This document shows positions 7,100 to 11,698 of a stretch of 11,698 bases of DNA, in pieces. The stretch's first letter is position 1. The number at the start of each line of letters is the position of its first letter. The notes under the pieces are model-generated. The model saw nothing but the letters and a program-made list of their open reading frames with translations, was not told the DNA's origin and ran no database searches. The stretch is from Thermoplasmatota archaeon. Its GTDB lineage: Archaea > Thermoplasmatota > E2 > DHVEG-1. The DNA lies in the NCBI GenBank assembly GCA_018334795.1, contig JAGXLH010000050.1, forward strand, positions 1 to 11,698, written 5' to 3'. Position numbers and translations under genes: made by a program.

Positions 7100-7109
7100 A
7101 ATTTATTTT

Positions 7110-9527
7110 TTATCCAATAGTTAGTGTCGGATCGCCAAGAAGAACCATTTCTTCAACGGTTTTAGTATCTATTAAATCAAGATTCGGACCGAATTCAAAT
7201 ATGTAATTATTCAATGTTTGCGTCCATGCTTCGCCTATTACTTCTTTTCCTTCCTGATTATATTGTCTGAAAAACTCCGGCCATAACCAGCCACCTAAAC
7301 CTTGCGTTCCCCCTTCGCCGATGTAGCCATATCCCAATCCAGTTGGACCAAGTGTGGCGATAGCACCACGATTATCAAGTTTAGTAAGCCACCATCCAAG
7401 ACTTTCCCAAACAAATGTACCATGCCATAACGCCATTTTTCCTTCTGTGAATAATCGAAGGAAACTAACATCAATTTGGCATGGATGACAACCGCTGAGA
7501 ACCAAGACTGGAAGTTTTCCATCGTTATCCAATTCTGTCAAAGGAAAGATATCTTTTGGATTTAATCCTGAAAATGGTGAAAATTGCGTCAATCCCTTCA
7601 CATCACCATTTGCCCGGCCACCAGGAATGCCAGGATAATGATTAGCATAAATCATTGGATTGGCATGACCTGCGATATACCAAAAGCCAGCACCTTCTGA
7701 TAACTGATCAACAACAAGATCTATTCCATCATGAACATCATCCTCAGAACCCTGAAATGTTCCCATGGATGTCCAAAGTTTTATTTTTTCCATATTTGTT
7801 GGCATAAAATCCATTGCTTTCTGAGTGGCCCATTCTCCTTCAAAATACATGCTTTGATTGGTGAGAACCGGGCCAAAAACAATATTTTCATTTTCATCAG
7901 TGATCCAAATTTTAAGTATAGTATCGACACCTGTTTCTGTGTGAGGCTGGGGATTATATGATTTTCCTCTGATATAAACAACATTATCTGTATAATTCAC
8001 TGGAGTCCATCGATAACCAATATATGCATTTGGTGGATTTTCATTGTATACATTACTATTTCCAAGAACATTTCCATCAGATGGAACAGTGATTTCTGCA
8101 ATTGGAAGATTTGGATACTTTAAATCAGTTGTAAGATGGTCATCTTCAGAGAATGTAACCACGGATTCACGAGTGTGATCGACTTCAACGGTAACCGTGT
8201 CTTCAGGACCGGTTTGACCAATTGTATTTGCGCTTTCCGCATGAATAGTAAATGATCCTTGCAGTCCAGTTGTATCCCATGAGATATCAAGCATTATTTG
8301 ATCTTGGAAATCATCACCAGATAAGGAAATCATTCGGTTGAACCATTCTTCTTCCGTGTTATCCTTTTGTTCATAGTTCATTACTTTTTGAACCATATTT
8401 TTTACTTCTTCTTCTGTTCGACATGCCCATCGTCCAAGATGTACATCTGGTAGTAAATCAACATTGTCCTCTTTACCGGAAATTTCATCAGGAGTATAAT
8501 ACCATTCTCCATATTTTCCATCTCCATCGGTATCCCAGCTGCTAAATATTGAAGTACCTGTTTCGTTATCATATTCATAAATGTCAGCATAATATAAATC
8601 GCTGACAAAACCTGGTTCACCAGTATCATCTAAATAAATGAATCGTGTTGGAATTTGCAGTTCAGGTTTGTTAAATCCCCAAAAACTTCGATGCCCTCCG
8701 ACGAGTAACACGGATTTTATATTTGATTCATCAAGTTCCTGTTTAATAAAATACTTGATTTGTTCAGCTTCATCAAATCCATCAGTATCAATTTCATCGG
8801 TTATCACTAGTTTTGTATCAATCCCATTGTTTTGTTTGAATTCAACAAAAGGTTGTAGTTCATCAACGTATGCTGAACCAGCAATAATCAAGAATTCATA
8901 CTCTGAATTAGTAGCTATATCATTTTGAGGTTCGGAATATGATATGTCAATGTGTATGTCAGAAGCATATTCAATAGTTTCTTCTTCCATTGAATAACGA
9001 ACCGGATAGGTATTAACGATGACAAATGTTGTTCGTTCATTGTTTTCATTCAATCCAATTTTTACATTATACTCGTACCATGATTTGGGATAAAATCCAG
9101 AAAAAATTTCAAGTTCTCCTTCATTTTTTAATGAGGATTGAATCAGTTCAGATTCTTTCACATATGTTGTATCATATGGTAATGGTATTGGTGATGCTTC
9201 AATCTGGTTAGTTAGAGGCATCGTAGAAACATCTGATATTAGTGCAGTTACATCATGGATTTTTGATCCAAAAGGAAATGTGTACACCGTCGTTTTTACT
9301 GGCATCATTGGTTTTCCAATGGATGTTTTGTATCGATCTGTTTCATCGAATCTGATTTTAGTACCAGTTTCTGAATTAAGTATTTCTGGTGTTGAAAATG
9401 ATATGTTTTTACCGATTGTTACAAAATTTTGTTCTTGTTCATTGGTCGTTTCAGCATTTAAAAAATTGCTTGCACCACTAAAAAGCAGTAGCCCAACAAT
9501 TAACATTCCTATAATTTTCCGGTTCAT
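7110..9527 (-). CDS. Secreted C25 (gingipain-type) cysteine peptidase with an inserted beta-rich domain
   Basis: 805 residues. A signal peptide (basic MNRK, hydrophobic core 5-19, cleavage near A25) sends it outside the cell. Residues about 34-205 resemble the C25 propeptide (GKPMMPVKTTVY at 71-82). The caspase-like catalytic region begins at EFLIIAGSAY (211-220), with KQNNGIDTKLV (231-241), LLVGG (274-278), IPTR (292-295), DLYYAD (310-315), LGRWACRT (364-371) and NYE (384-386). The proposed dyad is H621 (AGHAN) and C680 (SGCHPC), with C683 as alternative. D332-D334-D336-G337 looks like a calcium loop. The fold appears split by about 150 residues (410-560) of beta-rich sequence. The protein ends at GDPTLTIG, the usual end of the peptidase domain, with no membrane anchor or sorting domain. 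The family cleaves extracellular proteins; specificity is not visible. AGGGGGTC at 9539-9546 and TATA-like boxes precede the start. Confidence 0.9.
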   Translation of the reverse strand: MNRKIIGMLIVGLLLFSGASNFLNAETTNEQEQNFVTIGKNISFSTPEILNSETGTKIRFDETDRYKTSIGKPMMPVKTTVYTFPFGSKIHDVTALISDVSTMPLTNQIEASPIPLPYDTTYVKESELIQSSLKNEGELEIFSGFYPKSWYEYNVKIGLNENNERTTFVIVNTYPVRYSMEEETIEYASDIHIDISYSEPQNDIATNSEYEFLIIAGSAYVDELQPFVEFKQNNGIDTKLVITDEIDTDGFDEAEQIKYFIKQELDESNIKSVLLVGGHRSFWGFNKPELQIPTRFIYLDDTGEPGFVSDLYYADIYEYDNETGTSIFSSWDTDGDGKYGEWYYTPDEISGKEDNVDLLPDVHLGRWACRTEEEVKNMVQKVMNYEQKDNTEEEWFNRMISLSGDDFQDQIMLDISWDTTGLQGSFTIHAESANTIGQTGPEDTVTVEVDHTRESVVTFSEDDHLTTDLKYPNLPIAEITVPSDGNVLGNSNVYNENPPNAYIGYRWTPVNYTDNVVYIRGKSYNPQPHTETGVDTILKIWITDENENIVFGPVLTNQSMYFEGEWATQKAMDFMPTNMEKIKLWTSMGTFQGSEDDVHDGIDLVVDQLSEGAGFWYIAGHANPMIYANHYPGIPGGRANGDVKGLTQFSPFSGLNPKDIFPLTELDNDGKLPVLVLSGCHPCQIDVSFLRLFTEGKMALWHGTFVWESLGWWLTKLDNRGAIATLGPTGLGYGYIGEGGTQGLGGWLWPEFFRQYNQEGKEVIGEAWTQTLNNYIFEFGPNLDLIDTKTVEEMVLLGDPTLTIG

Positions 9528-9550
9528 GGATACCTATTGACCCCCTGTTT

Positions 9551-9574
9551 ATATTAAAACTAATTGTATATATT
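9551..9574 (-). promoter_or_regulatory. Candidate TATA boxes of the C25 peptidase gene
   Basis: The minus strand carries AATATATAC (9566-9574) and GTTTTAATAT (9551-9560). The first would start the RNA near 9544, at the edge of the GGGGGTC motif and about 17 bases before the ATG at 9527. The second would give an almost leaderless message. Part of the divergent region shared with the zinc-ribbon gene. Confidence 0.35.
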
Positions 9575-9716
9575 CATTAAGATACTTAGTATTACCTCTT
9601 CCCATATGTTTACATTCACATAAAATAAAACTAATATTTTTTCACAATTATTGGTGTGAGGATATAGGAAAACAAGTTATTCTTTGATAAATACTTGATT
9701 GAGTAATCTCAGGAAA

Positions 9717-9747
9717 ACATTTTAAAGTAAAACTATTGTTTTTAAAT
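9717..9747 (+). promoter_or_regulatory. Candidate promoter of the zinc-ribbon membrane protein gene
   Basis: TTTTAAAGTA (from 9720) preceded by the purine-rich AGGAAAAC resembles a BRE-TATA pair and would start RNA near 9750, about 13 bases before the ATG at 9763. A second TTTTTAAAT (9739-9747) is too close to the ATG. No Shine-Dalgarno precedes this start, which agrees with a near-leaderless message. Confidence 0.35.
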
Positions 9748-9762
9748 TGGATTTGAACACCA

Positions 9763-10323
9763 ATGGAAATAGAAGCATGTCCTAAATGTGGAAGCACAAA
9801 AATTTATCAAGGAACCATAGGAGACGGCGTTCTCACAGGATACACTAGCAGACAAGTTTGCAGGAATTGCGGATTCCAAGGAATGCCACTGATTTTTAGT
9901 AATGAAAAAGAGTACAAAAAATTTTTAGAAGGATTAAAAAAAGAACGAACTGAAAAACCATTAACAGATGAAAAACCAAAAAAAGAACCTAAAGAGCCTA
10001 AAGATCAAAGATGTCCCAAAGGATTGTTTTTTCTTTCTGGAATTCTTATTGTTGAAACAATTATTGCTTTGTATCTGTTTTCCATTTATCCACCGTTAAT
10101 TCAGTCCGGTAATGTTCCAGGAATAATGTATTTAACCACGTTTGTTTTAACTGGGATTCTTATTCCCATTGGAATTTTAACCAAATCAACGTGGACATTT
10201 ACCATTGCGGGGATTCTTTTTATTTTTACTATTCCAATCAATCTTCCCTTGCTTTATTATATTACTAGACCACATGTAAAAGGATATCTTTTAAAAAAAC
10301 AATCAAGAAAACAGCGAAATTAA
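9763..10323 (+). CDS. Zinc-ribbon membrane protein of unknown function
   Basis: 186 residues. The N-terminus is a zinc ribbon with CPKC (6-9) and CRNC (33-36), followed by the GFQGMPLIF block (37-45). I recall this arrangement from small uncharacterised archaeal proteins. A lysine/glutamate/proline-rich linker (about 57-83, with KEPKEPK) leads to three hydrophobic segments at about 87-109, 119-139 and 143-168, then a basic tail (KKQSRKQRN). The positive-inside rule would put the zinc ribbon and linker in the cytoplasm, though with three segments one end faces out, so topology is uncertain. No enzymatic motif is visible. It lies 40 bp upstream of purP on the same strand and diverges from the C25 peptidase gene. 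Co-transcription with purP is possible, but a functional link is not shown. I do not recognise a named gene. Confidence 0.8.
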   Translation: MEIEACPKCGSTKIYQGTIGDGVLTGYTSRQVCRNCGFQGMPLIFSNEKEYKKFLEGLKKERTEKPLTDEKPKKEPKEPKDQRCPKGLFFLSGILIVETIIALYLFSIYPPLIQSGNVPGIMYLTTFVLTGILIPIGILTKSTWTFTIAGILFIFTIPINLPLLYYITRPHVKGYLLKKQSRKQRN

Positions 10324-10352
10324 TAAAACCCCCCTGTCTGTTATTACGGTGC

Positions 10353-10358
10353 AAGGTG
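10353..10358 (+). promoter_or_regulatory. Shine-Dalgarno fixing the purP start
   Basis: AAGGTG lies five bases before the ATG at 10364. It overlaps codons 2-4 of the longer frame opening with GTG at 10349, so the ATG, not the GTG, is the natural start. Confidence 0.65.
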
Positions 10359-10363
10359 TCAAA

Positions 10364-11434
10364 ATGACAGATTTAAATATTGATGACATACTTGCAGAAT
10401 ATGATACGTCTAATATTACTATTGCAACTGTTTGTTCTCATTCCAGTTTACAACTTTTTCATGGAGCAAAACAAGAAGGATTCAAAACATTAGGAATTGC
10501 CGTTGGTGAAGAACGAAGACGGTTTTATGATGCATTTCCAAAAGCAAAACCCGATGAATTCTTAATGGTTGATAATTACCAGGACATTTTAGATCTTACC
10601 AGTGAACTTCAAGAAAAAAATGCAGTGATTATTCCACATGGATCCTTTGTAGAATATCTTGGAGCAGACAAATTTCTATCCTTAAACTTGCCGACATTTG
10701 GAAATCGTAATGTTCTCAGATGGGAATCAGATCGAAATATCGAAAGAAAATGGCTCGAATCAGCCGGACTCACTATGCCTCGGGAGGTTAAAAATCCTAA
10801 AAACATTGAATCACCCGTCATTGTTAAATATCATGGAGCAAAAGGTGGACGAGGATTTTTCATTGCAAAAACCTATGAAGAATTCCAAAAACGAATTCAA
10901 CCAAAAAAACCATACACCATTCAAGAATTTGTGATGGGAACCCGTTATTACTTACACTATTTTTATTCTCCAATTCAAAACAATGCATATAAACTTAATA
11001 AAGGAAGCCTGCAAATGCTATCAATTGATAGACGTGATGAAACAACCATTGATGAAGTACAACGACTTGGAAGTATCGCTGAACTTGAAGAAATAGGTAT
11101 TCATCCTACATTTGTTGTCACCGGAAACATTCCAATCGTCCTTCGAGAATCATTACTTCCTAAAGTCTTTAAAATGGGAGAACAAGTAGTTGAACGATCA
11201 TTAGACCTCTTTGGCGGGATCATTGGCTCGTTTTGTTTAGAAACAGTAGTAACTGAAAATCTTGAATTCAAAGTCTTTGAAATCAGTGCTCGAATCGTTG
11301 CTGGAACAAATCCATATGTGAATGGGTCACCATACTCAGATTTAATTGAACCCGGCCTTTCCACGGGGAAACGTATTGCTCAAGAAATAAAATATGCAGC
11401 GAAAACAGATCAACTCAATGAAATCCTCTCTTAA
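10364..11434 (+). CDS. purP: PurP, formate-dependent FAICAR synthetase (ATP-grasp)
   Basis: 356 residues from the preferred ATG (361 if the GTG at 10349 is used). PurP converts AICAR, formate and ATP to FAICAR in archaeal purine synthesis, replacing the formyl-folate-dependent step of PurH. Features: N-terminal ATVCSHSSLQLFHGAKQEGF (21-40), where SHS binds substrate in the family; IPHGSFVEYLG (90-100); FGNRNVLRWESDR (112-124); the ATP-grasp stretch VKYHGAKGGRGFF (154-166); TIQEFVMG (185-192); RRDE (223-226); and EISARIVAGTN (306-316), holding the Mg-ATP-binding Glu and conserved Asn. Length is typical. AAGGTG five bases upstream sets the start. It follows the zinc-ribbon gene by 40 bp and converges with argF over a hairpin at 11466-11490. 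The PurP family also has paralogues of unclear activity, so the exact reaction is likely but not certain. Confidence 0.88.
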   Translation: MTDLNIDDILAEYDTSNITIATVCSHSSLQLFHGAKQEGFKTLGIAVGEERRRFYDAFPKAKPDEFLMVDNYQDILDLTSELQEKNAVIIPHGSFVEYLGADKFLSLNLPTFGNRNVLRWESDRNIERKWLESAGLTMPREVKNPKNIESPVIVKYHGAKGGRGFFIAKTYEEFQKRIQPKKPYTIQEFVMGTRYYLHYFYSPIQNNAYKLNKGSLQMLSIDRRDETTIDEVQRLGSIAELEEIGIHPTFVVTGNIPIVLRESLLPKVFKMGEQVVERSLDLFGGIIGSFCLETVVTENLEFKVFEISARIVAGTNPYVNGSPYSDLIEPGLSTGKRIAQEIKYAAKTDQLNEILS

Positions 11435-11465
11435 ATAAAATGATACAAAAAAAGTTGAAAAAAAG

Positions 11466-11490
11466 AAAATAAAAAGTATCTTTTTATTTT
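11466..11490. terminator. Symmetric bidirectional hairpin between purP and argF
   Basis: A perfect 11-bp inverted repeat, AAAATAAAAAG-TAT-CTTTTTATTTT. The right arm gives purP a T-rich end on the plus strand and the left arm does the same for argF on the minus strand. It contains the argF stop codon (11484-11486), so the purP transcript would end inside argF coding sequence. Confidence 0.55.
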
Positions 11491-11698
11491 TCCATTGATC
11501 TATCTAACGTTACCATGATAGCCATTTGAGCCCACATACGATTTTCAGCTTCATCAAAAATTACTGATTGTGGTCCATGGGCAACTTCTTTAGTGACCTC
11601 GTAATCATAATACGCAGGCAAACAATGCATAAAGATTGCATCAGATTTTGCCTTACTCATAAGATCTTTGTTTACTGTATAATCTTTGAAATCCTTGA
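11484..11698 (-). CDS. argF: Ornithine carbamoyltransferase, C-terminal part
   Basis: The last 70 residues of a protein running off the right edge. The ornithine-binding HCLPA motif (FMHCLPAYYDYEVT, coding 11592-11627) and GPQSVIFDEAENRMWAQMAIM match the C-terminal end of ornithine carbamoyltransferases. The enzyme makes citrulline from ornithine and carbamoyl phosphate in arginine synthesis. The position after HCLPAY is Tyr-Asp where many homologues have Arg-Gly; the key Cys and Leu are intact. The tail after the last helix is short (TLDRSMEK). Putrescine and other carbamoyltransferases share this region, so the substrate is not proven from the fragment. The stop codon sits inside the hairpin shared with purP. 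Confidence 0.88.
   Translation of the reverse strand, partial: KDFKDYTVNKDLMSKAKSDAIFMHCLPAYYDYEVTKEVAHGPQSVIFDEAENRMWAQMAIMVTLDRSMEK

Larger units (their letters stand above)
6648..7109. other. 462-bp gap between the RNase J-like operon and the C25 peptidase gene
   Basis: This is the longest non-coding stretch in the window. From right to left it holds T-runs following the peptidase gene, a TATA-like box bracketed by inverted TGGTAC/GTACCA hexamers, overlapping palindromes (6947-6960), a more GC-rich block with a 40-codon frame on the minus strand (6794-6916), a T8 run, and the promoter of the RNase J-like gene. A 68-residue frame at 6703-6909 runs through the AT-rich tract and does not look real. 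I found no tRNA and no complete box C/D or H/ACA guide RNA. Confidence 0.6.

Noticed and set aside
8638..8928. 96-residue plus-strand frame inside the C25 gene, and similar long antisense frames at 9026-9211 and 9280-9540
   Set aside because: All are antisense shadows of the peptidase gene; the translations are Ser/Cys/Leu-rich with no family features.
10349..10363. GTG start for purP adding five residues
   Set aside because: The Shine-Dalgarno AAGGTG lies inside these codons and points to the ATG at 10364.
11101..11364. 87-residue frame antisense to purP
   Set aside because: Shadow of the purP frame; composition and lack of start signals argue against a gene.

Overview
The window looks like ordinary chromosome from an AT-rich archaeon. 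The archaeal assignment rests on gene content: a wyosine-pathway Taw2, a folate-independent PurP, an ADP-forming acyl-CoA synthetase, an XPD helicase with an iron-sulfur domain, and Tsr3. The start sites fit too, with TATA-like boxes and GGAG/GGTG Shine-Dalgarno motifs. A large secreted C25 (gingipain-type) cysteine peptidase next to a zinc-ribbon membrane protein suggests a sediment-type Thermoplasmatota or related euryarchaeon that degrades protein. That placement is inference, since no rRNA gene is present.

Layout: 1-299 (minus) is the N-terminus of an ADP-forming acetyl-CoA synthetase alpha domain. 386-1760 (minus) is a tight pair, taw2 then tsr3. Both are RNA-modifying enzymes that transfer the 3-amino-3-carboxypropyl (acp) group of S-adenosylmethionine, one to tRNA and one to small-subunit rRNA. 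1889-3868 (plus) is xpd, ending 9 bp from the convergent trm112. 3878-6647 (minus) is a probable RNA-metabolism operon: an RNase J-like beta-CASP nuclease, an OB-HD 3'-5' exoribonuclease of YhaM type, and a Trm112-like zinc protein overlapping it by 4 bp. 6648-7109 is a 462-bp gap with a possible small transcription unit encoding 40 residues. 7110-9527 (minus) is the secreted C25 peptidase. 9528-9762 is a divergent promoter region. 9763-10323 (plus) is a zinc-ribbon membrane protein, followed by purP (10364-11434). The window closes with the C-terminus of ornithine carbamoyltransferase (minus), convergent with purP across a symmetric hairpin terminator.

Themes: RNA modification and decay (Taw2, Tsr3, Trm112, two exonuclease-type enzymes) fill the left half. 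The right half combines extracellular proteolysis with purine and arginine biosynthesis. Peptide catabolism feeding acyl-CoA to the ADP-forming synthetase would link the protease to energy conservation, but this is inferred from co-occurrence only. I see no CRISPR array, insertion sequence, tRNA, rRNA or defence module, and no convincing new system. The best leads are the paired acp-transferases, the paired exoribonucleases, the beta-rich insertion inside the C25 fold, and the small unit at 6739-7003.
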